Origin: an uncultured Roseburia sp.
GTDB lineage: Bacteria > Bacillota > Clostridia > Lachnospirales > Lachnospiraceae
NCBI GenBank assembly: GCA_947649645.1
Contig: CANSSP010000012.1
Location: 33,552-97,551 of the forward strand
DNA length: 64,000 nucleotides
Direction: 5' to 3'
Below the pieces are notes generated by a model that had not been told where the DNA came from, did not search any database, and worked only from the letters and a program-made list of their open reading frames with translations. Every line of letters starts with the position of its first letter. The stretch's first letter is position 1. This document shows positions 31,809-40,388 of this stretch, piece after piece. The position numbers and the translations under genes were made by a program.

Positions 31809-34571
31809 TCAGAGTCTTTCACAACTGACCCCGCTCCCCTGACCTTTGTCTTTAAACAGCTTCCGGTACGCTTTCACTTTTTTCCCGGGCACCCTTATCC
31901 TGGCATCGCGCTTCACTCCTCGCAGTGCATTTTTCCCGACGCTCTTTAGTTTCTCCGATTTTATCGTGATCGTCTTAAGTTTCGAACAGTTTTTAAACGC
32001 CTCGCGGCCGATTTTCGTAAGCCCCGTCCCGAACGTAACCTTTGTAAGACCGGTACAGCCGGAAAAGGCAGCCACTCCGATTGTCTTAACATGATTCCCC
32101 ACAGACACGCTCTTTATTTTTCGTTTTTTCTGCAGTGCCTTGTCTGCGACCGATGTGACTTTAAACGCTCTGCCGCCGATTTTTACCGACGCAGGGATCA
32201 CAACCTTCGTGATTTTTTCGTCTTTTATGCCCATAAACGATACCTGCGTATCGCCTGTAATCCGATACCGATATCCTTTCACGGTAAAAGAGGACCCTTT
32301 TTTCGGACGGATTGCAAATTTCACTTTTACGGTTCCCTTATAAGCTCCGGTCCCTGTGACGACGACGGACGCCGTGCCGATCTTTTTATTATTCTGGTAG
32401 GAAAGCGTGTAATCTCTGCCGGATACAAGACGCTTTTCGCCGATCGCAACCGTGACTGCAGGTTTTTTCACCTTTCCGTCGTAGTAATACGTTGTTTTTG
32501 AGAGTCTTACGGACGCGTTCCCGATCTCTTTCGGATTCTGCAGGCTGTTCCCGCCCGTCTGGTTCCCCGGCATATCCGTTCCTTCGTTCCCGCCTTCGTC
32601 TCCGGACGCGCCGCTTCCACCGGCTTCACCCGCATTTCCGCCCGTTCCTCCGGTTCCCGATGCGCCGTTTCCATCGTTTCCGCCCGCGTTTCCGCCCGTT
32701 CCTCCGGCTCCCGGTTCGTCATTTCCATCGTTTCCAGGCGTGCCGTTCCCTCCGGCTCCGCTCCCGTTCACCATCCACCTGGCATAGACTGCCCTGTCAC
32801 CGATCGTTCCACTGGCAAACGCCACGACTCTGTCCCGAAATCCTTTGTCCAGATACCATCCCCCAAACGTATAACCTTCCCTGGACGGATCCTTTAACGT
32901 AATCCGCTCGCTGTCATAATAGAAATAAGACGGATTGTCTCCGTTTATTCCGCCGTCCAGATGGTATGTGATCGTGTACCGTTCCGGTTTCCACTGTGCG
33001 TACAATATCATGTTTCCGCCCAGAAGCACCGCTCTGGCCTCATCCTCATAGGCGGCTCCGGTTCCGTCGGCCGCGGTATTCCACCCCGAAAACACATATC
33101 CCTTCCGCCTGAAAGTATTTTTGTTGAATGACAATTCATCCCCCGGCTCAAAAACCTGCGCTTCCACGCTCCCGGCAGAGGCGCCGTTTCCATCATATGT
33201 TATTCTGTACTTTCTGTTGGACACCACGCGGCTGTCCCATCGCCTGTCACATACCGCCACCGCCCGGACTTCCGCATCACCGGCATCAAATGGCGTCGTA
33301 TATTTTCTGCACCTGACCGAGGCCGGAGACGGATCTGTACCGTCGAGTGTGTAATAAATATCCGCTCCCGCCGTGTCACTGACAAGCACGGCATTCCCGT
33401 CTGAAACGCGGATTATGGGCGCCGCGGTCGTATCTGTGATCTCAGGCAGCACTCCCGGTGTCGCTCCGCCCGAAGGCGGACTCGTGTCAAGCGTACAGTC
33501 CGGAAGATAAGCATACCACATGCTCTCCTCCTGATGACTGCTGCTCTGGCTCCCCCTGTCGTAATATGCGTCATTGCGCTCAAACCAGGTATAGAGAATG
33601 GTGTACTGACTGACCGGATCGTCCCAGGTACAGTCGACGTTGTACCAGGAATCATTGACGCGGACTTTGTTCCACGCGTGATCGCGGCTCGTAACCATCA
33701 TGGCATCAACGCCGGAACCGTTGCACATCATCTCAAACGCCAGTGTATAACCGGCGCAGACCGTACTGTCTTTACAGAACACACTGTAAGCCGACTGACT
33801 GTACTGTTGTTCTTCATTCGTGACTGAGGTGTTGTAATCCATCTTTCTGATAATCAGATCATGGATTTTTTTTACTTTTTCCGCGTCCGAAACACACAGA
33901 TCAATCTCTTTCTGCCATAGATCAGCCTGCTTTTTTACATTGGCCGTTTCCCTCTGGCGCGCCGTCCCTTTATAAAAAGCAGAATAAATGCCAGGCGCCA
34001 CCCATTTCTCTCCGGCCTGATCCTTCCAGTACATATAATGGTTCAGAAAATAGTACTGTGGATTGCAGCACTTAAAAATCCGCGCAATCGTCTTCATCCG
34101 GTCAGCCGACAGCACGCCGCTTTCAGCCGCCGCTGTGCGGTAACCTCCGCTGCTGTCAGATTCCGCGTCCACCGGATTCAGAAGATACTGCATACAGATT
34201 CCGTCCAGAACATCCCAGAACGCCCGTTCATCGTCTGTCATCTGATTATAGACATAATAGTTCTTATACCGGTCCCATTCCGACTGGTATACGGCCGACC
34301 GGCGCACTTCCTCCTCATACAGCGGAATCTCGTCCCGGCTCCCATACACCGTCGCGCTGTCGTCCACGACGACTTCCACCTCCGTGACAGGAAGCAGTCC
34401 CGTGGGCATTTCCCCCACAAGACAGCCCGTCTGTCCCAATAAAGCTGCCTGTCCGCCGGCTGAAGCTTCCGTCACGGAACCGGCAGAAACTTTTACGGGG
34501 TGAAACGCCTGTGCCAGGGAACCTGCAGAGATACACACGAATAAAAGAAATGACATGATTCTCCTGCCCAT
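31809..34571 (-). CDS. Large secreted protein: transglutaminase-like, repeats and leucine-rich region
   Basis: A 920-residue secreted protein. A signal peptide covers about residues 1-25 (MSFLLFVCISAGSLAQA). A transglutaminase-like domain (about 200-330) has Cys in TVCAGYT near 270, His in RDHAWNKV near 297 and Asp in NVDCTWDDP. Next come a chitobiase C-terminal-like domain (about 390-450), two InlB B-type repeats (SGWNTAADGTG, GGWYLDKGF), a Gly/Asn/Asp linker (603-670), an Ig-like domain, and BspA-type leucine-rich repeats (about 790-905; GCTGLTKVTFGTGLTKIG). Such proteins bind or cross-link surface partners in gut bacteria. Start ATG at 34571 follows TGGAGGG. No sortase motif is seen. Confidence 0.85.
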   Translation of the reverse strand: MGRRIMSFLLFVCISAGSLAQAFHPVKVSAGSVTEASAGGQAALLGQTGCLVGEMPTGLLPVTEVEVVVDDSATVYGSRDEIPLYEEEVRRSAVYQSEWDRYKNYYVYNQMTDDERAFWDVLDGICMQYLLNPVDAESDSSGGYRTAAAESGVLSADRMKTIARIFKCCNPQYYFLNHYMYWKDQAGEKWVAPGIYSAFYKGTARQRETANVKKQADLWQKEIDLCVSDAEKVKKIHDLIIRKMDYNTSVTNEEQQYSQSAYSVFCKDSTVCAGYTLAFEMMCNGSGVDAMMVTSRDHAWNKVRVNDSWYNVDCTWDDPVSQYTILYTWFERNDAYYDRGSQSSSHQEESMWYAYLPDCTLDTSPPSGGATPGVLPEITDTTAAPIIRVSDGNAVLVSDTAGADIYYTLDGTDPSPASVRCRKYTTPFDAGDAEVRAVAVCDRRWDSRVVSNRKYRITYDGNGASAGSVEAQVFEPGDELSFNKNTFRRKGYVFSGWNTAADGTGAAYEDEARAVLLGGNMILYAQWKPERYTITYHLDGGINGDNPSYFYYDSERITLKDPSREGYTFGGWYLDKGFRDRVVAFASGTIGDRAVYARWMVNGSGAGGNGTPGNDGNDEPGAGGTGGNAGGNDGNGASGTGGTGGNAGEAGGSGASGDEGGNEGTDMPGNQTGGNSLQNPKEIGNASVRLSKTTYYYDGKVKKPAVTVAIGEKRLVSGRDYTLSYQNNKKIGTASVVVTGTGAYKGTVKVKFAIRPKKGSSFTVKGYRYRITGDTQVSFMGIKDEKITKVVIPASVKIGGRAFKVTSVADKALQKKRKIKSVSVGNHVKTIGVAAFSGCTGLTKVTFGTGLTKIGREAFKNCSKLKTITIKSEKLKSVGKNALRGVKRDARIRVPGKKVKAYRKLFKDKGQGSGVSCERL

Positions 34572-34846
34572 TCTCATCCCTCCAGAATCCTTATTATTAA
34601 TATCCATTATAGCATTCACGGCATGGACTTCTCAACCTTCTCCGCAAATATTTTGTTGGTTTGCCAGACATCATGTAAACCAGATAAAGAGAAAACTTTA
34701 AATGTGTTTAAGACAGCAGGCACAGCAAGGCAAAGTGAATATCTTATCTGGCAAAATTACTCAATCTCCGTTATTTTATTTTGACAATGCAAAAATCTTA
34801 ATTCCCCGAATTATATGTCGTTACGGCTGAATATTTCCCGCCCGAT
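34572..34846. other. Intergenic region with promoter and repeat
   Basis: Contains the surface-protein promoter (TTGAGA 34635-34630, 18-base spacer, TATAAT 34611-34606 on the minus strand), one copy of a 27-base repeat (34628-34654), and A+T-rich sequence with no gene. Confidence 0.5.
34628..34654. repeat. 27-bp direct repeat, copy 1
   Basis: Begins CTTCTCAACCTTCTCCGCAA and is identical over 27 bases to copy 2 (36307-36333), 1679 bases away in the same orientation. The two copies bracket the methyltransferase and tag genes. On the minus strand it includes a TTGAGA -35 element. Confidence 0.9.
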
Positions 34847-35593
34847 TTATGATGAAAGATCGGACTTATCAGCGATTGCTTTCACCAGCAACATCATGGG
34901 ACGACGCAGCTCGTCTTTCATGCCCGGAATATTCATCATTTCTTTGGGTGGCTCTGCTTCTTCCACCACTTCAAGCTCAAAACCACTATTTAGTAAACCC
35001 ATTAAGATTTGCGTAAGTGTATGATGTTGTTTTGTTACATCACATCCGAGAAAATGTGTTTTTCGTTCTCCGGGATAAAAGTAATTATCAATCGGCCAGT
35101 ATTGAGGTCTGCCCTCATTGGTATAAACCCAGTCCTGACCTACGCCAGATGTAAAAATCGGATGTTCCATGTTGAAAAGAAATACTCCGTCCGGTTTCAG
35201 CGTCTGATGTATTTTTTGAAATATTTCATCTATATTCCCGATATAGTGCAGAGCCAGATTGGAGACAACACAATCCCATGTATCTGCCGGATATTCATAT
35301 TGCTCTATTCCACAAATACGGTATTCAATCCGGGGCTCTGTGTTTCGCTTTTTTGCCTCTTCTATCATTTTCCGGCTTAAATCAAGCCCTAATACTTGTG
35401 CTGCTCCCTGTTCCGCCGCAAACTTACAATGCCAGCCATAACCACATCCCAGATCAAGAACCTGTTTTCCCTGAAGATTTGGAAACAGAGGTTTTAACTG
35501 ATGCCATTCTCCGGCAGAACTTAAACCGTCTTTACTGCGCGGCATTTTTGCATATTCTTCAAAAAATTTTTCATTATCATATTCGTTATACAC
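34847..35593 (-). CDS. SAM-dependent methyltransferase
   Basis: A 248-residue class I methyltransferase. Motif I is VLDLGCGYGWHC (about residues 45-56), the acid loop LGLDLSRKM follows, and DCVVSNLALHYI is motif II-like. Start at GTG 35593 (peptide MYNEYDNEKFFEEYAKMP) follows AAAGGAG and matches the usual N-terminus of this family. Substrate unknown. It lies 37 bases downstream of tag and could be cotranscribed. Its A+T content is higher than that of the flanking genes. Confidence 0.85.
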   Translation of the reverse strand: MYNEYDNEKFFEEYAKMPRSKDGLSSAGEWHQLKPLFPNLQGKQVLDLGCGYGWHCKFAAEQGAAQVLGLDLSRKMIEEAKKRNTEPRIEYRICGIEQYEYPADTWDCVVSNLALHYIGNIDEIFQKIHQTLKPDGVFLFNMEHPIFTSGVGQDWVYTNEGRPQYWPIDNYFYPGERKTHFLGCDVTKQHHTLTQILMGLLNSGFELEVVEEAEPPKEMMNIPGMKDELRRPMMLLVKAIADKSDLSS

Positions 35594-35630
35594 CGTTGAT
35601 GCTCCTTTAAAATCACAAATTGACATTTAA

Positions 35631-36200
35631 TTATTCGGGCACATATAAATAGCAGCTTTGCACATGGTCATTTACAATACCGACTGCCTGCATATACGCA
35701 TATACGATCGTACTGCCTGCAAATTTAAAACCACGTTGTTTTAAGTCTTTGCTGATTTTGTCCGAAAGCGGCGTCGTTGCAGGAATTTCAGCTTCCGATT
35801 TAAAATGATTATGGATAGGTTTGTTATCAACATAAGACCAGATAAACGCATCAAAACTTCCATATTCTTCCTGGATTCGGATGAATTGCTGTGCATTTGT
35901 AATTGCCGACCTGATTTTCAATCTATTGCGGATGATATTGGCATTTTGCATTAATTCATCAATTTTAGCTTCATCATAGAGAGCGATTTTTTGATAATCA
36001 AACTTATCAAAGGCTTCTCTGAATGCCATTCTTTTATTTAGTATCGTCAGCCACGATAATCCAGCCTGCATACCTTCAAGAATCAGCATTTCAAATAGTT
36101 TCCTATCGTCATGAACCGGTTTTCCCCACTCCCCGTCATGGTATTCCTTGTAGAGTTCCGTAGTTGCCCACGAACATCTTTCTCTGTCGTCCTTCTTCAT
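35631..36200 (-). CDS. tag: DNA-3-methyladenine glycosylase I
   Basis: A 189-residue base-excision-repair enzyme that removes 3-methyladenine. The N-terminal CSWATTELYKEYHDGEWG motif with zinc Cys, ILEGMQAGLSWLTILNKR, and the C-terminal RGFKFAGSTIVYAYMQAVG are all invariant Tag features; later zinc ligands (His and Cys in NDHVQSCY) are present. It precedes the methyltransferase on the same strand and is also A+T-richer than its surroundings. Confidence 0.95.
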   Translation of the reverse strand: MKKDDRERCSWATTELYKEYHDGEWGKPVHDDRKLFEMLILEGMQAGLSWLTILNKRMAFREAFDKFDYQKIALYDEAKIDELMQNANIIRNRLKIRSAITNAQQFIRIQEEYGSFDAFIWSYVDNKPIHNHFKSEAEIPATTPLSDKISKDLKQRGFKFAGSTIVYAYMQAVGIVNDHVQSCYLYVPE

Positions 36201-36306
36201 AAGATCCCCCGTTTCTCAAATTCCGTTTTCCCGCTCTGTTCACTATTTCTATTTTATCATAGAATGCAAATTTTTCCATTAATAAATCATGCATTGTAAT
36301 CCTGCG

Positions 36307-36333
36307 CTTCTCAACCTTCTCCGCAAATATTTT
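36307..36333. repeat. 27-bp direct repeat, copy 2
   Basis: Identical to 34628-34654. It lies between tag (minus) and the GNAT gene (plus). On the minus strand it supplies TTGAGA as a possible -35 for tag, with a weak CATGAT at the -10 distance. Confidence 0.9.
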
Positions 36334-36336
36334 CAC

Positions 36337-36366
36337 TTGTATCACGTTTTATGTAAATGTTATAAT
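36337..36366 (+). promoter_or_regulatory. Promoter of the GNAT gene
   Basis: TTGTAT, 18-base spacer, TATAAT at 36361-36366, 33 bases before the start codon. Confidence 0.6.
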
Positions 36367-36399
36367 AGCCGGAACAAAACAGAAAGAAAAGGAGAAAAA

Positions 36400-36861
36400 A
36401 TGCTTACCATACGGACTTATGAGAAAAAAGACTGGGACGCCATCGCACGCATTCACGATGACGCCCGCAAAATTGAACTAGACCTCGCAGGACTTCAGGA
36501 CGCATTCCTCCCACTCGCAGTCGCCGCAGAACGGGAAGATTTGTTCGGATACCCCGGGCTCTTCGTCGCGGAATCCGACGGCGTCGTAGTGGGCTTTGCC
36601 GCATGCACCGGGGAGGAACTCGCATGGCTTTATGTCGACCCCGGACAAAGGCGCAGAGGCATCGGGCGCAGCCTTATTAAGCATGCATTCCATACGTTTC
36701 CCGGCCTCCACTCCATCGAAGTCCTGAAAGGAAATACTCCCGCCGTATCACTCTACGAAAGCATGGGATTTGCGGTTATCGGAACCGAAACAGGCAGCAT
36801 GCCGGGAAATGAAGACTTTACCGTCGAGGTCTGCTGCATGGAACGCCGCCTGAACCTTTAA
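36400..36861 (+). CDS. GNAT-family N-acetyltransferase
   Basis: A 153-residue acetyltransferase. The acetyl-CoA-binding motif A reads AWLYVDPGQRRRGIGRSLI, and motif B includes LYESMGFAV. The opening TIRTYEKKDWDAIARIHDDA is typical. Start ATG at 36400 follows AAAGGAG. Target unknown. Its stop overlaps the convergent serS stop within TTAA, sharing the palindrome. Confidence 0.88.
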   Translation: MLTIRTYEKKDWDAIARIHDDARKIELDLAGLQDAFLPLAVAAEREDLFGYPGLFVAESDGVVVGFAACTGEELAWLYVDPGQRRRGIGRSLIKHAFHTFPGLHSIEVLKGNTPAVSLYESMGFAVIGTETGSMPGNEDFTVEVCCMERRLNL

Positions 36862-38147
36862 TTCTGTGGCGTCAGCATTTCTTTCATCCCCATATACGGG
36901 CGCAGTGCTTCCGGTATACTGACGCTTCCGTCTGCATTCAGATTATTTTCCAGAAAAGCGATCAGCATTCGCGGCGGCGCCACCACCGTATTGTTCAGCG
37001 TGTGTGCAAAATATTTGCCGCCGTCCTTTCCTTTTACACGGATTTTTAAGCGTCTCGCCTGCGCATCGCCAAGATTCGAACAGCTTCCGACTTCAAAATA
37101 TTTGTTCTGACGCGGCGACCATGCCTCCACGTCACAGGATTTCACCTTCAGATCGGCCAGATCGCCGGAACAACACTCCAGGGTGCGCACCGGAATATCC
37201 AGGCTGCGGAACAGATCCACCGTATTCTGCCACAGCTTTTCATAGTACATCGGAGATTCATCCGGCCGGCATACCACGATCATCTCCTGTTTTTCAAACT
37301 GATGAATACGGTATACACCGCGCTCCTCGATACCATGCGCCCCCTTCTCCTTGCGGAAACACGGAGAATAAGAAGTCAGCGTGTAGGGAAGCGCCTCTTC
37401 ATCATTGATCGTATCGATAAATTTTCCGATCATCGAATGCTCGGACGTGCCGATCAGATAGAGATCTTCCCCTTCAATTTTATACATCATGGCATCCATT
37501 TCATCAAAACTCATCACGCCCGTCACCACGTTGCTGCGGATCATAAACGGCGGCACAACATACGTAAATCCTCTGTCGATCATAAAATCCCTGGCATAGG
37601 AAATCACTGCCGAATGCAGTCTTGCAATGTCTCCCATCAGATAATAAAAACCGTTCCCCGCCACTTTTCCGGCAGCGTCCAGGTCGATCCCCGAAAAGCG
37701 ATCCATAATCTCTGTGTGATACGGTATCTCAAAATCGGGCACGGCCGGCTCGCCAAACTTCTCAATCTCCACATTACAGGAATCGTCGCGCCCGATCGGT
37801 ACCGACGGATCGATTATATTCGGAATTACCATCATGATCTTTGTGACCTTTTCCTGCAGTTCCTTTTCCGCCTCCGCCAGCCCGGCAAGACGCTCTGCGC
37901 CTTCAGCCACCTGTGCCTTCACCGCCTCCGCCTCTTCCTTTCTGCCCTGCCCCATCAGCTTTCCGATCTCCTTGGAAAGCCTGTTGCGCTTTGCGCGCAG
38001 CTCATCTGCCTCCTGCTGCGTTTTCCGCGCCCTGGCGTCCAGTTCAATCACCTCGTCCACCAGCGGCAGCTTGTGATCCTGAAATTTGTTTCGGATATTC
38101 TGTTTTACCACCTCTGGATTTTCCCGCAAAAACTTCAAATCAATCAT
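36858..38147 (-). CDS. serS: Seryl-tRNA synthetase
   Basis: A 429-residue class II tRNA synthetase charging tRNA-Ser. The N-terminal coiled-coil arm (about 30-100: RKTQQEADELRAKRNRLSKE) contacts the tRNA. Motif 2 is TSYSPCFRKEKGAHG and motif 3 lies near TLNNTVVAPPRMLIAFLENN. Expression is controlled by a T-box leader. Its ATG overlaps the TGA of a 35-codon reading frame by four bases. Confidence 0.97.
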   Translation of the reverse strand: MIDLKFLRENPEVVKQNIRNKFQDHKLPLVDEVIELDARARKTQQEADELRAKRNRLSKEIGKLMGQGRKEEAEAVKAQVAEGAERLAGLAEAEKELQEKVTKIMMVIPNIIDPSVPIGRDDSCNVEIEKFGEPAVPDFEIPYHTEIMDRFSGIDLDAAGKVAGNGFYYLMGDIARLHSAVISYARDFMIDRGFTYVVPPFMIRSNVVTGVMSFDEMDAMMYKIEGEDLYLIGTSEHSMIGKFIDTINDEEALPYTLTSYSPCFRKEKGAHGIEERGVYRIHQFEKQEMIVVCRPDESPMYYEKLWQNTVDLFRSLDIPVRTLECCSGDLADLKVKSCDVEAWSPRQNKYFEVGSCSNLGDAQARRLKIRVKGKDGGKYFAHTLNNTVVAPPRMLIAFLENNLNADGSVSIPEALRPYMGMKEMLTPQN

Positions 38148-38251
38148 TTCTCTCCTCTTTCCGCGGCCTCCGCCGCTTTCTCTGCCCTCTGCATTCCGGC
38201 AGACTGCATTATTTCCTGCAGATATTTCCGCATCTGCATACTGTCCTTCAT
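38144..38251 (-). CDS. Possible 35-residue reading frame coupled to serS
   Basis: ATG at 38251, stop overlapping the serS start by four bases (ATGA), which would couple their translation. The peptide is helical, Met/Gln/Ala/Glu-rich (MRKYLQEIMQSAGMQRAEKA). Its own SD is weak (AAGAAG). It lies between the T-box terminator and serS, like the small frame before trpB. Could be fortuitous. Confidence 0.3.
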   Translation of the reverse strand: MKDSMQMRKYLQEIMQSAGMQRAEKAAEAAERGEK

Positions 38252-38336
38252 TTTCTTCTTAAGAAAACCCAGAACAGACAGCCCGCGCAGCGGCCCGGCC
38301 TTTCCTGGCTGTCGGTTTAACACTTCCGCAGTAAAC

Positions 38337-38613
38337 AAAAAAACTTCCGTCCCGCCTGCACACACCGTCATGTATGCCGGACCTGGGACGAAAGATCTCT
38401 CTCCTCCGCGTTGCCACCCATATTGCCGCCTTTCCTCCGCCTCGCGTCGACAGACTTATCCTGCAGCCACTTTCACGTACGATAAAGGATACGACCCTTG
38501 TGGTTTTCACCACCGGCTCAGAAAGTGGAAAGGCCCTGCCCTGCGTCGGTTCACACCAGCCACCGGCTCTCTGAAGCAGTTTCAGGCCGCAGCTTTCGTC
38601 ATCGCCAATTTCT
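38337..38613 (-). promoter_or_regulatory. T-box leader (probable tRNA-Ser) of serS
   Basis: Minus strand. The antiterminator core GGGTGGCAACGCGG is at 38419-38406. The terminator has arms CGTCCC and GGGACG and a T-run (38343-38337). Stem I contains the usual AGAGAGCCGGTGGC. A TCC codon at 38529-38527 followed by A is the best specifier candidate for tRNA-Ser. Uncharged tRNA would release serS expression. Confidence 0.9.
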
Positions 38614-38619
38614 GACGCT

Positions 38620-38648
38620 ATTATACCCGCATTATTCCAAAAATGCAA
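38620..38648 (-). promoter_or_regulatory. Sigma-A promoter of the serS T-box transcript
   Basis: Minus strand: TTGCAT (38648-38643), 17-base spacer, TATAAT (38625-38620). Confidence 0.75.
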
Positions 38649-38698
38649 GATTCTTATACACAGGCCAGACCTGTTTTTTATGATACGGAACAATCTGA

Positions 38699-40315
38699 TC
38701 AGACATCTTTTGTGATCACCATTTTGTCCCTTATCTCCACAACCTTATCATAATATGCCCTAGGATACGCATCGTGCGCGATGATAAACACAATCTTATC
38801 CCGGAAATGACCGCAGATTTCGCTCAGAATCCGCTTCCCCGTCTCCTGATCGAGAGAACAGACCGACTCATCGAGAATAACGACGTCCGGATCCTCCAGA
38901 AACAGCCGCGCCAGCAGGATCCTCTGCTTATCCCCGCCGGAGAGATTCGCCCCGTTCTCCAGAATCCTGGCATCCAGCCCCTCCCCGGCTGCCGCAAACT
39001 TCTCCAGAAAATCCATTTCCTTTACCCGTTTCCACGCCGCGCTCTTCTCATCGCGTCCAAGGAGAATATTTTCCTTAATCGTCCCCGGAATAATATAAGG
39101 CGTCTGCGGAACCAGATAAATCTTCTTTCTCAGAGAGTCATTACGGATCCCGGAAAGCGGGATACCGTCAATTTTTATCTCCCCAAAATCGTAAAACTTC
39201 ATCAGCGTCTTCATCAGCGTGGATTTTCCTGTCCCTGAATCCCCCGCAATCCCGATGACTTCCCCCTTGCAGGCGATAAAGCTCCCCCTCTCGATCAGAC
39301 ATTTTTCAAAGCCGATTCCCTTCACATCAGCCTGGATGCAGGAGACCGACTCCAGCTCCCGCTCACCGTCTTCCTCCCGGTTCCCGTCAAGCTCCTGCTC
39401 TACATAATGAAGCGCGCCTTTAAGGTCGCGGATGGTGATATTGATGTCGATAATACTGGAGAGGGAATTCGTGTAAATACCGCTGACAAGCTGGATAAAT
39501 ACCATGTCCGACAACGCCAGCTTCCCCTGGCCAAACAGCAGAACGACATAAATATTGGTGAAATTGGTGATCAGCGTCATGCAGAAATTGACCGCCAGAC
39601 TGCAGTCTCTGGCAAAACGGTTGACCTCGTAACTCTCCTGCTGAATCGCTGAAAGCTTTTTTTCCAGAATCCCGATCAGTCCTTCTCCGCTCTCCTGCTT
39701 GACAAACTCAGGGTTGCCGACGATGGACAAAATATCCTTTTTACATTTTGCCACCACGGTCTGCATCCGTCCGCTCCGCTCCCCGAGCGACTGATTCAGC
39801 TTTTTTGGCGCAAAATAGTAGAGCGGAAGCAGCAGGAAAAACAGAAGAAATATCGTCCGGTTGATAAAAAGCAGAATGGCCAGCGTGACGAAAATGCTTA
39901 AGAACGAGATAAAAATCCCCGACACCGCCTGGGAAAAAAGCAGGAAGACCGTCTCCAGCGTGGAGGTGAGCTTTTCCACCAGATACCCCGGCTCCAGCTC
40001 AATAAACTTCTGATACTTCATCCGGAACATTTTTTCAAAAATATGCTTTCCCTCTTCGACTTTAAAGAACTTCCCGTAACTAAGTTCAAAGTGATTCAGT
40101 ATGTATTTTGACACATAGGAAAGGCAAAACAAAAAAAGATAAAGCGCCACCACATTTTTATCCAGGACGGGCGTATTTCTGCCCAGAATCTCCCTTAACA
40201 GATAAGGGCACAGCAGTGTGAGAAAACTGTACACGACGCTGAGCAGAATATTTTTTAAAATATAGCCTTTATAGTGTTTTAACAGATACGATGTGTAGGG
40301 TACATTCCGGTTCAA
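38699..40315 (-). CDS. ABC exporter, fused membrane and ATPase domains
   Basis: A 538-residue half-transporter. About six membrane helices cover residues 15-300 and the nucleotide-binding domain 325-538. Walker A is GDSGTGKST, the Q-loop LVPQTPYIIPGTI, the signature LSGGDKQR, Walker B VVILDES with the D-loop SLD, and the H-loop IIAHD. It reads from TTG (40315) with AAGGAG six bases upstream. It follows the sulfatase by 73 bases on the same strand, but no peptide substrate or maturation gene was seen. The substrate is unknown; homodimeric lipid, drug or peptide export are usual. Confidence 0.85.
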   Translation of the reverse strand: MNRNVPYTSYLLKHYKGYILKNILLSVVYSFLTLLCPYLLREILGRNTPVLDKNVVALYLFLFCLSYVSKYILNHFELSYGKFFKVEEGKHIFEKMFRMKYQKFIELEPGYLVEKLTSTLETVFLLFSQAVSGIFISFLSIFVTLAILLFINRTIFLLFFLLLPLYYFAPKKLNQSLGERSGRMQTVVAKCKKDILSIVGNPEFVKQESGEGLIGILEKKLSAIQQESYEVNRFARDCSLAVNFCMTLITNFTNIYVVLLFGQGKLALSDMVFIQLVSGIYTNSLSSIIDINITIRDLKGALHYVEQELDGNREEDGERELESVSCIQADVKGIGFEKCLIERGSFIACKGEVIGIAGDSGTGKSTLMKTLMKFYDFGEIKIDGIPLSGIRNDSLRKKIYLVPQTPYIIPGTIKENILLGRDEKSAAWKRVKEMDFLEKFAAAGEGLDARILENGANLSGGDKQRILLARLFLEDPDVVILDESVCSLDQETGKRILSEICGHFRDKIVFIIAHDAYPRAYYDKVVEIRDKMVITKDV

Positions 40316-40388
40316 TTCCGACTCCTTCCGGGCATAAACTCCTGTTTAAAATGAAAATGGCAAAGCGATTCAATACATATTTTTTCCG

